The notes under the pieces are model-generated. The model worked only from the letters and a program-made list of their open reading frames with translations. It had not been told where the DNA came from and made no database searches. The translations under genes were made by a program, and so were the position numbers. A DNA stretch of 64,000 nt from Streptococcus suis (GTDB lineage Bacteria; Bacillota; Bacilli; Lactobacillales; Streptococcaceae), in contig NZ_POJH01000031.1 in assembly GCF_002960625.1 (NCBI RefSeq), forward strand, positions 1-64,000, given 5' to 3'. Shown here one piece after another: positions 18,497 to 26,136 of this stretch. Position 1 is the first letter of the stretch, and each line of letters opens with the position of its first letter.

Positions 18497-19182
18497 TCTC
18501 GCATGGCATAGCCAACACCACGAACAGTCTTGATGTAAGATGGTTTACCAGTAACATCTAATTTTCCACGTAAATAACGAATATATACATCTACTACATT
18601 AGTTTCCGATGTCGTTTCATATTTCCAAACTCGCTCTAGCAATTGTTCTCGGCTGACAGGTTCGGGGCTGTTCATCAGAGTTGCAAGCAAATCATATTCG
18701 CGTCTGGTCAGGTTAATCAACTCATCCCCACGAGTAACGGTTCGATTTTGAAAATCGACCTTTAGGTCACGATAGGCTGCTTGCAAAGGAACGTGCTTAC
18801 AATTCTTATCAATAAAATCTCGCCCACGGAAGATGGCTGCAATTTGCTCAACCAAATCACTGATGACAAAGGGCTTGACGACATAAGAAACTGCGTATGA
18901 AAGCACTTCTTCTCCATATTTGGCAACATCAGCTGAATCAATAGCCACAATCAAGACACTAGCAGGCTTGATTGCGAGCAACTCTCTGGACAAGTCTTTA
19001 CTGGACATGTCCGACAGCTGAAAACTCATCAAAATCAAGTCAAAATCTGTTTCATGAGCTAAAGATAGGGCTTCTTTCCCTGTTGAAGCGTAGTCTACCA
19101 AATACTCTTTCTTCTGTAATTCCATGGAAACAAAGTGCGATAGATTGCGCTCTCTTCCTGCAATTAAAATTTTCTTAGCCAT
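18493..19182 (-). CDS. ritR: Orphan OmpR-type response regulator, RitR/CovR-like, lacking the phospho-acceptor Asp
   Basis: From ATG 19182 the protein has 229 residues: a receiver domain (1-118) and a winged-helix DNA-binding domain (about 135-229, with L-T-R-R-E-Y-D-L-L and V-R-G-V-G-Y). No histidine kinase is adjacent. The canonical phospho-acceptor aspartate is Ser53 (L-M-S-F-Q-L), the acidic pair near residue 9 is absent, and the linker carries Cys128 (D-F-I-D-K-N-C). Pneumococcal RitR, an iron-uptake repressor, has Asn53 and a redox-active Cys128, and likewise lies beside gnd; S. suis literature calls this gene covR. In-frame starts at 19194 and 19209 are possible. Confidence 0.88.
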   Translation of the reverse strand: MAKKILIAGRERNLSHFVSMELQKKEYLVDYASTGKEALSLAHETDFDLILMSFQLSDMSSKDLSRELLAIKPASVLIVAIDSADVAKYGEEVLSYAVSYVVKPFVISDLVEQIAAIFRGRDFIDKNCKHVPLQAAYRDLKVDFQNRTVTRGDELINLTRREYDLLATLMNSPEPVSREQLLERVWKYETTSETNVVDVYIRYLRGKLDVTGKPSYIKTVRGVGYAMRD

Positions 19183-19239
19183 TATCTCTTTCATTGTTCT
19201 CTCTATCAATCAAATCAGCTAGCGATAAATTAGAAAGAA

Positions 19240-19409
19240 GAGGCTGGGCATAAAGTCCAAAGACACTTCTCAGAGTTCGTGTCAACATCTCAGCGCAGTG
19301 GTTGATTGGCAGATTTATTCGTGTTTCACCCTCCAAATCTGACCTAATCAACTGTGCGGGGGTGGGAAGACGAACTCTTTTTTGACTAGTCGAGTTCTTT
19401 CCCACTCCC
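19240..19409. repeat. 170-bp imperfect palindromic intergenic element
   Basis: Nested inverted repeats fill the gap between gnd and the regulator. The ends are GAGGCTGGG and its imperfect partner CCCACTCC. Inside, AGAGTTCGT (19272-19280) pairs perfectly with ACGAACTCT (19370-19378), and an inner imperfect stem joins 19293-19317 to 19333-19358 (GCGCAGTGGTTGATT / AATCAACTGTGCG). It looks like a small non-autonomous (MITE/RUP-like) element of the kind scattered in streptococcal genomes. No coding region is supported in it. Confidence 0.75.
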
Positions 19410-19416
19410 ATTCTTT

Positions 19417-20844
19417 TTATTTTGTTTCGCTATACCAATCGTAGTGGAAGACACCTTCTTTGTCTTTACGGTTGTAAGTGTGAGCACCGAAGTAGTCACG
19501 CTGGGCTTGGATCAAGTTAGCTGGCAAGTTTTCTGCACGGTAGCTGTCAAAGTAAGTAATGGCAGCTGAGAAGGTTGGCACAGGCACTCCTGCTTGAACA
19601 GCCAAGGTTACCACATCGCGAACAGCCTGTTGGTATTTAGCTGTTACATCAAGGAAGTACTCATCCAAGAGCAAGTTTGCCAAATCTTCATCACGTCCGT
19701 ATGCATCTGTAATCTTTTGCAAGAAACGAGCACGGATGATACAACCTGCACGCCAGATTTTTGCAATTTCCCCAAATGGCAGGTTCCAGTTGTTTTCTTT
19801 TGATGCTACGCGCAACTGTGCAAAACCTTGTGCATAAGACATGATTTTTGAGAAGTAAAGAGCTTGACGGATCTTTTCAACCAATTCAGCCTTGTCACCT
19901 TCGTAGGCAAATGGAGCTGGTTTTGGAAGAACTTTGCTTGCTGCCACGCGCTCATCCTTGTAAGTTGAGATATAACGAGCAAAAACGGATTCTGTAATCA
20001 ATGACAATGGGACACCCAAATCAAGAGATGATTGGCTAGTCCATTTACCAGTACCCTTGTTACCAGCAGCGTCCATGATATAGTCAACGATTGGACCATC
20101 TTGACCTTGGTCATCCTTACGCTTCAAGATGTCAGCCGTGATTTCAATCAAGTAGCTGTCTAGTTCACCCTTGTTCCACTCAGTAAAGATATCAGCCATT
20201 TCATCTACTGACAAACCGAGCAAGTGTTGCATGAGGTCATAAGATTCCGCAATCAACTGCATGTCGCCATACTCGATACCGTTGTGGACCATTTTTACGT
20301 AGTGACCAGCTCCATCTGGACCGATATAAGTCACACATGGTGCTCCATCTTCTGGTGCTTTTGCTGAAATTTCTTCCAAGACATCTGCTACCAATTCATA
20401 GGCTTCTTTTTGACCACCAGGCATGATAGATGGACCTTCAAGGGCGCCTTTTTCACCACCAGATACACCTGTACCGATGAAGTTGATACCTGAGTTAGCC
20501 AATTCTTTGGAACGACGGATGGTGTCTTCATAGAAGGTATTACCACCGTCAATCAAGATGTCGCCTTCATCCAAGTGTGGCAAGAGGGCTTGAATAGTTG
20601 CATCTGTACCCGGACCAGCTTGAACCATAAGCATGATACGACGTGGCTTTTCGATAGATGCTACAAAGCTTTCCACATCGTAACTTGGTACCAAATTTTT
20701 CCCTGGGTTGCTTGCAACAACGTCTTCTGTCTTGTCAGCAGAACGGTTGTAAATGGCTACTGAATAACCTCGTGATTCTACGTTAAGTGCCAGGTTGCGG
20801 CCCATAACGGCCATTCCTACAACACCAAAATTTGCTTTTGTCAT
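19417..20844 (-). CDS. gnd: 6-phosphogluconate dehydrogenase (decarboxylating)
   Basis: The 475-residue enzyme has the NADP-binding fold at the N-terminus ([15 protein letters not shown]), the family signature [12 protein letters not shown] and the substrate site [11 protein letters not shown] (about 129-140). It oxidises 6-phosphogluconate to ribulose 5-phosphate with NADPH production in the pentose phosphate pathway. It lies upstream of the redox-type RitR-like regulator, as in pneumococcus, but here a 170-bp palindromic element separates the two. Confidence 0.97.
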   Translation of the reverse strand: MTKANFGVVGMAVMGRNLALNVESRGYSVAIYNRSADKTEDVVASNPGKNLVPSYDVESFVASIEKPRRIMLMVQAGPGTDATIQALLPHLDEGDILIDGGNTFYEDTIRRSKELANSGINFIGTGVSGGEKGALEGPSIMPGGQKEAYELVADVLEEISAKAPEDGAPCVTYIGPDGAGHYVKMVHNGIEYGDMQLIAESYDLMQHLLGLSVDEMADIFTEWNKGELDSYLIEITADILKRKDDQGQDGPIVDYIMDAAGNKGTGKWTSQSSLDLGVPLSLITESVFARYISTYKDERVAASKVLPKPAPFAYEGDKAELVEKIRQALYFSKIMSYAQGFAQLRVASKENNWNLPFGEIAKIWRAGCIIRARFLQKITDAYGRDEDLANLLLDEYFLDVTAKYQQAVRDVVTLAVQAGVPVPTFSAAITYFDSYRAENLPANLIQAQRDYFGAHTYNRKDKEGVFHYDWYSETK

Positions 20845-20874
20845 TTGTTTACTCCTCTAATTTCTATCTCTTTT

Positions 20875-20903
20875 ATTATACACTGAAAGCTTAAAATTGA
20901 CAA
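20875..20903 (-). promoter_or_regulatory. gnd promoter
   Basis: On the minus strand TTGTCA (20898-20903) and TATAAT (20875-20880) are spaced 17 bp. Confidence 0.7.
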
Positions 20904-20931
20904 GAATTTTCAGATAATTTAACCATCCAAA

Positions 20932-21471
20932 CTATTCTTCGCTATCAAACAAGCCCTGTAATTGTGCAAAAGGACTGTTGGCTTCTTTTTTCTCTTGAGT
21001 TTTTTGTTGAAAATCTTCCTCGGTCATCAAAGCCCAAGCTTGACCAGATGGTAAGTCTGTTCCCGCCTCTTCCTCAGGTGTCAAGACCTTGATTGGAATG
21101 GCTAAAAGAATATTATCCGCCACGCTTTCCTCTAGGACAATGTGGTCGTCTTCTACTACCAGAACCATATCCTCGTCAATCAAGTCCTGCTCCTTAAGAA
21201 CAGCCTCATTGGCAACAAAGAGTTCATTGACTTCTTGCACTTCATGTAAAAGGACAGGTTGCAGGGAACGGCTGGAAGCCAGGGTAATGTCGTAAGTCAT
21301 CTGATAGTCCAAGAAAAAGAAACCTGATTCAAAGCGAACATTTCCACTTACTTGTACAGGCGACAAACCTAAAACTTCACTATTGCGAACCTGCAAATCT
21401 TCCTGCAAGTCCAAGGTCTTCTCAAAGGAAATTCCATCTGGATTTTTCTGAATATCGTAAATATGAAACAT
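20932..21471 (-). CDS. YceD/DUF177 family protein
   Basis: An acidic 179-residue cytosolic protein. The conserved YceD core is seen as a central region with V-S-G-N-V-R-F-E-S-G-F-F-F-L-D-Y-Q-M-T and later A-I-P-I-K-V-L; the C-terminus (S-P-F-A-Q-L-Q-G-L-F) matches the usual P-F-A-x-L-x-x-L ending. In many bacteria yceD precedes rpmF and is linked to 23S rRNA processing; here it follows trxB by 10 bp instead, and no rpmF is present. Confidence 0.85.
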   Translation of the reverse strand: MFHIYDIQKNPDGISFEKTLDLQEDLQVRNSEVLGLSPVQVSGNVRFESGFFFLDYQMTYDITLASSRSLQPVLLHEVQEVNELFVANEAVLKEQDLIDEDMVLVVEDDHIVLEESVADNILLAIPIKVLTPEEEAGTDLPSGQAWALMTEEDFQQKTQEKKEANSPFAQLQGLFDSEE

Positions 21472-21480
21472 TGTATTCCC

Positions 21481-22398
21481 CTATTCAGCTAGTTCTGTGA
21501 TGTAATTATAGACTTCCTGACCGGCAACTGCACCATTTCCAACAGCAGTCGCAATCTGGCGCAGCTGATTTTGGCGGATGTCACCGATGGCGTAAATACC
21601 AGATTTGCTGGTTGCCATCTTTTCATCCGTGATAATCCAGCCAGCCTCGTCTGTAATACCCAAATCGACAACCGAATCCGTCATCGGATCCAAACCGACA
21701 TAGATAAAGACACCACCGAAGTCCAGCTCGCTGACTTCCTCTGTTTTCACATTTTTGATAACAACGCTTTGTACACGTAAGTCGTCGCCCTTGATTTCTT
21801 CCACGACACTATCCCAGATGAAGTTAATTTTTTCATTGGCAAAGGCGCGGTCTTGAATGACCTTTTGAGCGCGCAGTTGGTCACGGCGGTGAACAATGGT
21901 CACAGATTCCGCAAATTGTGTCAAGAAGAGGGCTTCTTCGACCGCAGAATCACCACCGCCGACTACCAAGAGTTTCTGACCACGGAAGAAGGCACCGTCA
22001 CAGACCGCACAGTAGGAAACGCCGCGACTATTGTAGGTATCCTCACCCGGAACACCTAGTAAGCGGTGTTTAGCCCCCATAGCTAGAATGACAGTTTTGG
22101 TTTCCAAAACACCGTCTTCTGTAATAACTTTCTTGATTGGTCCATCTTCTTCGATACGCACCAAGGTGCCAAAAATGTGATCTACTCCGAATTTTTCCAG
22201 AGGTTCAAACATTTTCTCTGCCAAGGCTGGACCAGAAATATGGTCATAGCCTGGATAGTTTTCGATTTCAGCCGTATTGTTCATCTGGCCACCGTAAATA
22301 CCACGTTCCAGAAGAGCTACCTTTAGATTGCTTCGTCCTGCGTAGAGAGCAGCAGTCATCCCTGCAGGACCTGCTCCAACAACAATTGTATCGTACAT
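21481..22398 (-). CDS. trxB: Thioredoxin reductase
   Basis: A 305-residue low-molecular-weight thioredoxin reductase. FAD-binding G-A-G-P-A-G-M-T-A-A at the N-terminus, the redox-active Cys130-A-V-Cys133, the NADPH motif G-G-G-D-S-A-V-E-E-A, and the C-terminal FAD motif Y-A-I-G-D-I-R are all visible. It reduces thioredoxin with NADPH. The gene sits between a DUF4059 gene and yceD in a tight minus-strand cluster. Confidence 0.97.
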   Translation of the reverse strand: MYDTIVVGAGPAGMTAALYAGRSNLKVALLERGIYGGQMNNTAEIENYPGYDHISGPALAEKMFEPLEKFGVDHIFGTLVRIEEDGPIKKVITEDGVLETKTVILAMGAKHRLLGVPGEDTYNSRGVSYCAVCDGAFFRGQKLLVVGGGDSAVEEALFLTQFAESVTIVHRRDQLRAQKVIQDRAFANEKINFIWDSVVEEIKGDDLRVQSVVIKNVKTEEVSELDFGGVFIYVGLDPMTDSVVDLGITDEAGWIITDEKMATSKSGIYAIGDIRQNQLRQIATAVGNGAVAGQEVYNYITELAE

Positions 22399-22409
22399 AT
22401 CTTTTCCTT

Positions 22410-22634
22410 CTATGCTTTAAACATTAACAAAATCCCCATGACCCCAAAAGCAAGAATTGGGATGGTCATGACGTTGATCATCAACAAATCAAATATAAAA
22501 TCCTGGCGCTCTTGCGGCGTTCGATCAACTTTTTTACCTGCTCTTACAGCAAAATAAATCAAGCTAGATAGAATGACCAGCAGGGCTGCAACCAAAAGCC
22601 CCTGCAAATAAAAACTGAGAATATTTTGTAACAT
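22410..22634 (-). CDS. DUF4059 family small membrane protein
   Basis: A 74-residue protein from ATG 22634 with two membrane helices (about 8-29 and 50-72) separated by a basic loop (R-A-G-K-K-V-D-R-T-P-Q-E-R). AGGAGG lies 13 bases upstream, which is long; a TTG four codons earlier is only one base from that site. The family is restricted to streptococci and relatives and has no known function. It is directly upstream of trxB. Confidence 0.75.
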   Translation of the reverse strand: MLQNILSFYLQGLLVAALLVILSSLIYFAVRAGKKVDRTPQERQDFIFDLLMINVMTIPILAFGVMGILLMFKA

Positions 22635-22651
22635 GGTCTTTTCCAACCCTC

Positions 22652-23995
22652 CTAGAAGGTTTGGCGTTTGGCCTTGCGCTCTGCACGTCCCTTGGCACGC
22701 GCTTCCACACGTTTGGTCTTGCGGCGCTTCTCATCAACAGCCCATTGGATTTTCTTCTTATAGCCTGGTTTGACTTTTTTCTTTTTCTTCTTCACCAAGC
22801 CAATCATTTCCAAGTCCAGTTTTTCACGAGATTTTTCTCGGTTGACACGGCGGTCACGGTCGTAGGTATCGACAAACTCCCCATTCTTCATTTCTTTTGG
22901 CAAGAATTTGATGTTGAGTTTTTCTAACTCGCGAATGTCCGCATCATCACTCGGCTGATAGAGGGTAATGGCAATACCCGACAAGCCATTTCGACCTGTA
23001 CGACCCACACGGTGGACAAAGAAGGAAAGGTCCTGAGGAATGGCATCGTTGATGACATGGCTAACACCTTCGATATCAATCCCACGCGCTGCCAAGTCTG
23101 TTGCTACGATGTACTGATAATCCAAATTTTTCACCTGGTTCATGATCCGCTTGCGTTCACGCGGTGGAATGTCCCCGTGAATTTTTGCAACCCGCAAACC
23201 ATTAGCAGTTAAGTAACTGTGCAATTCATCTGCACGGGTCTTTGTATTGACAAAAATCATAGCCAAATATGGCTGCATGAGCTTGGTCGCTTCCAAAATC
23301 TGCGCATTGCGATCACGGCCCTTGGTTGAAATCAGCCAATTTTCAATGGTATCTGAAATGACCGTCTGGGTCTTGATTTGTTCCATGACTGGATTAGACA
23401 AATACTTTTTCAAAAACGGTTGCAGTTTCTGCGGAATGGTCGCTGAAAAGACCATAAATTGCAAGTCTTTTGGCAGACTTCCGGCAATCTTATCTACCGT
23501 TTCCAAAAAGCCCATGTCCAAGGTCATATCTGCTTCATCCACCACAAAGGTTTTAGCTTTATGGATCGCAAGGTCACCTGATTTAACCAAGTCATAAATA
23601 CGACCTGGTGTCCCAACAACAATATGTGGCTGACCAGTTTGAAGTTTGTCAATCTGACGGTTTTTATCTGTACCACCAACATAATTGGTCACACGAACTT
23701 CCATGTCCGAATGACTAGCCAACTGGCGTGCTGCTTGATAAATCTGGGTCGCCAATTCACGTGATGGAGCTGTAATAACTGCTTGAACCTGGTCTAATTC
23801 CTCATTTAGCTTTTGGAAGATGGGAATTAAGAAGGTATGGGTCTTTCCTGAGCCTGTTTTTGACTCTCCAATCAAGTCACGACCAGACAAGACGATTGGG
23901 ATTAGTTTTTCCTGAACCTCTGTCGGCTGAACAAAGTTAATTTCTTTCAAGGCCTCCTGAATGTAAGGCTTGAGTTTCATATCTGTAAATTTCAT
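22652..23995 (-). CDS. cshB: DEAD-box RNA helicase (CshB-like)
   Basis: A 447-residue helicase with the full motif set: Q-motif F-V-Q-P-T-E-V-Q, Walker A S-K-T-G-S-G-K-T, D-E-A-D, S-A-T, and H-R-V-G-R-T-G-R. The C-terminal tail (about 395-447) is very rich in K and R, typical of CshB-type proteins that bind structured RNA in ribosome assembly and cold adaptation. GAGGAAA supports the ATG at 23995. Its leader carries BOX-like copy C 40 bp from the start, downstream of its promoter. Confidence 0.93.
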   Translation of the reverse strand: MKFTDMKLKPYIQEALKEINFVQPTEVQEKLIPIVLSGRDLIGESKTGSGKTHTFLIPIFQKLNEELDQVQAVITAPSRELATQIYQAARQLASHSDMEVRVTNYVGGTDKNRQIDKLQTGQPHIVVGTPGRIYDLVKSGDLAIHKAKTFVVDEADMTLDMGFLETVDKIAGSLPKDLQFMVFSATIPQKLQPFLKKYLSNPVMEQIKTQTVISDTIENWLISTKGRDRNAQILEATKLMQPYLAMIFVNTKTRADELHSYLTANGLRVAKIHGDIPPRERKRIMNQVKNLDYQYIVATDLAARGIDIEGVSHVINDAIPQDLSFFVHRVGRTGRNGLSGIAITLYQPSDDADIRELEKLNIKFLPKEMKNGEFVDTYDRDRRVNREKSREKLDLEMIGLVKKKKKKVKPGYKKKIQWAVDEKRRKTKRVEARAKGRAERKAKRQTF

Positions 23996-24034
23996 AGTTT
24001 CCTCTTTAGAACCCGTATTCACAAGGCAAGTATA

Positions 24035-24111
24035 GTCTTTTAGTACTAGTCAACGAACCGCAGGCATAACTGGAGTTAGGCAAGGCGAGTTAAAAAGAAA
24101 AACTAAATGAC
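24035..24111 (+). repeat. BOX-like dispersed repeat, copy C (cshB leader)
   Basis: A 77-bp shortened and diverged copy of the repeat at 41115-41212, in the same orientation on the plus strand. Shared blocks include AGTCTTTTAG, AGTACTAG-CAACGA, CCGCAGGC, GGCAAGGCGAGTTAA and AAACTAAATGACGAT. It lies within the predicted 5' untranslated region of the cshB-like gene. Confidence 0.75.
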
Positions 24112-24153
24112 GATACCAACAATGGATACTGGTTCTTCATTATACTGCCTTCT

Positions 24154-24182
24154 ATTATAGCATGATTTAGGTTGACAAGCAA
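24154..24182 (-). promoter_or_regulatory. Promoter of the cshB-like helicase gene
   Basis: On the minus strand TTGCTT (24177-24182) and TATAAT (24154-24159) are spaced 17 bp. The implied transcript start near 24147 puts the BOX-like repeat in the leader RNA. Confidence 0.65.
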
Positions 24183-24202
24183 AAAGGACGGATGCCCGCC
24201 CT
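24180..24202 (-). terminator. Terminator of the EcsC-like gene
   Basis: On the minus strand AGGGCGG pairs with CCGTCCT (one G-T pair, loop GCAT), followed by TTTTTG, three bases after the stop codon. Confidence 0.75.
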
Positions 24203-24204
24203 CA

Positions 24205-25038
24205 TTAGCTCTCACTTACTTCCGTAAATTCTGCCTCGATAATCCCTAGTTCTTTTTCCTCTGCCAAACTAGCCTTGAAGGCTTCGCTGAGTTCTAGTTC
24301 GCTATCGAAATCACCCTTTAATTTTTTTACAAAGGTATCAGCTAGCAAACCACCCATTGGTTGGAAAGTAAAATAGGTCAAACCACCTGAAATCAGTCCA
24401 CCCAAAATAGGGACCGCATTGGCAATGGTTTTCTCCACAGTCTTTTTGGTAATCTTAACACCAATCACTGCAGCAACCTTTCTCACCAAGGGATACCAAG
24501 TCGTTTTGGTCAGAGCCTGCATGGCTACTTTCTTACCAACATTTGCCCCAACTGTTTTGGATACTTTATTTAGAAGCACTGCTGAACCACCTGCTCCAAA
24601 CATGACACCGATGTAGGCAATAATACGGATTTGAACCTCTTCTGGAATTTCCTTTCCTTGACCAACAAACAACTCATCTTCTCCAAAAAGATAAGCAATT
24701 TGCTGCGATAAATTCAAGGCAAAGCCAAAATACTGAGCAATATCTGCTGTCCCAGCTGCTATGGCAGTAAAAGGATTGCCCGGCAAGCCTGCTGCAAAGG
24801 ATAAAAGCGAGGTCTTGGTTGTCATATCATTGATGATTTTATCGGCCTCTTTGCGTAGGGCTTCGAGGCTATAAACCGCTGTTGGCCCATCCGCTAAAAT
24901 CTTGTCCAAATAGGGACTATCCTTAAACCGAGTTTTCAAAAATTCTTCCCTGTTGACTTTAACCATCGGAAGCTGACTAGCTGCCGTCATGGTCTGGAGC
25001 ACGACCCCATAAAGCTGTTCTTGATTTAACTGTTCCAT
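24205..25038 (-). CDS. EcsC family protein
   Basis: A 277-residue protein with alternating amphipathic and hydrophobic helices, including Ala/Gly-rich stretches (about 78-92, 137-155, 180-195, 205-220), which resembles the EcsC family (named after the third gene of the Bacillus ecs locus). Its biochemical role is unknown; it is probably membrane-associated. It is monocistronic here, between the mraY terminator and the helicase promoter. Confidence 0.75.
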   Translation of the reverse strand: MEQLNQEQLYGVVLQTMTAASQLPMVKVNREEFLKTRFKDSPYLDKILADGPTAVYSLEALRKEADKIINDMTTKTSLLSFAAGLPGNPFTAIAAGTADIAQYFGFALNLSQQIAYLFGEDELFVGQGKEIPEEVQIRIIAYIGVMFGAGGSAVLLNKVSKTVGANVGKKVAMQALTKTTWYPLVRKVAAVIGVKITKKTVEKTIANAVPILGGLISGGLTYFTFQPMGGLLADTFVKKLKGDFDSELELSEAFKASLAEEKELGIIEAEFTEVSES

Positions 25039-25105
25039 AATTATCCTCCGCCTATTCCACTTCTCTTTATTCTACATCTCATCGACCATTTTTGTCAAGG
25101 TAAAA

Positions 25106-25128
25106 ATAAAACAGCATTTCTGCTGTTT
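25106..25128 (-). terminator. Terminator of the rsmH-ftsL-pbp2X-mraY operon
   Basis: On the minus strand a perfect 8-bp stem (AAACAGCA / TGCTGTTT, loop GAAA) is followed by TATTTTTA, a few bases after mraY. Confidence 0.8.
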
Positions 25129-25136
25129 CTAAAATT

Positions 25137-26135
25137 CTATAGATAAAGAATAGCCAGTGTAAGCAGGCTCATGACAAGTCCGACTGACCAAAGGAAGAAG
25201 TCAACCTGCCACTCGCTCCATTTTTCAGACTTACCTGTCAAACCACCTAATTCTAAATGGTGGTGGAAAGGAGTCATTCGGAAGATACGACGACCTTCTC
25301 CAAAGCGTTTTTTGGTGTATTTGAAATATGAAACCTGCAACATAACAGATGATGTTTCAATAACATAGACCAGACCGATTAGAAGAAGAGTCCATTCTTG
25401 ACGAAGCGCAATGGAAATGGTTGCCAGCATTCCACCAAGAGCCAAACTACCCACATCTCCCATGAAGATCTTGGCTGGTTTACGGTTGTAGACAAAGAAA
25501 CCAAGCAAGCCACCGATCATGGTCACACAGACCAAGAGAATATCAAACTTCTGCTCCTGGTAAGCAATAACAGAATAGGCCAGCAAACTAATAACAACCG
25601 AAATGGAGGCCAAACCATCAATACCATCGGTCAGGTTGACCGCGTTTGAAAAACCAACCAACCAGAATAGAACAAATGGTAAATAGAGTACCCCAAGATT
25701 GATAATGTGGCCAAAGACATTGAGCTCACCACCACCAGCACCTTTGACATGGACAAAATAGAAAACAAGACCACCCAGGATTTGTAGGGCTAGCTTTTGC
25801 TTAGGATTAAGTCCTTCATTGATTTTGCGGAAGATTTTCAAGAAATCATCCAAAAATCCGACCAAGCCATAGAGAGCCAAAATGAAAAGAATAGCCAAGA
25901 CACCACCTGTCAGCATTTTCAGGCTAGCTGCAAAAATAAAACTAACAAGGACAGCAACAACTAGGAAGACTGTACCCCCCATGGTAGGAGTTCCGGCCTT
26001 GAACTGGTGTTGCTTGACATCTTCGTGCATCTGTTGCCCTTCGATGCGCTTGGCTTGATAAAAGGTAATAAATCGTGGTATCAGGATTACCGTTGCTAAA
26101 AATGCAACCAATCCCGACATAAGTGCAAACTGCAT
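25137..26135 (-). CDS. mraY: Phospho-N-acetylmuramoyl-pentapeptide transferase
   Basis: A 332-residue polytopic enzyme with about ten membrane segments. Diagnostic motifs are G-T-P-T-M-G-G near residue 49, [19 protein letters not shown] and [11 protein letters not shown]. MraY moves phospho-MurNAc-pentapeptide onto undecaprenyl phosphate to form lipid I at the membrane. It follows pbp2X by two bases in the division/wall operon. Confidence 0.97.
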   Translation of the reverse strand: MQFALMSGLVAFLATVILIPRFITFYQAKRIEGQQMHEDVKQHQFKAGTPTMGGTVFLVVAVLVSFIFAASLKMLTGGVLAILFILALYGLVGFLDDFLKIFRKINEGLNPKQKLALQILGGLVFYFVHVKGAGGGELNVFGHIINLGVLYLPFVLFWLVGFSNAVNLTDGIDGLASISVVISLLAYSVIAYQEQKFDILLVCVTMIGGLLGFFVYNRKPAKIFMGDVGSLALGGMLATISIALRQEWTLLLIGLVYVIETSSVMLQVSYFKYTKKRFGEGRRIFRMTPFHHHLELGGLTGKSEKWSEWQVDFFLWSVGLVMSLLTLAILYL

Positions 26136-26136
26136 A

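Noticed and set aside
19175..19411. 78-codon minus-strand frame between gnd and the regulator
   Set aside because: It runs through the nested palindromic element; no ribosome-binding site or protein-like features.
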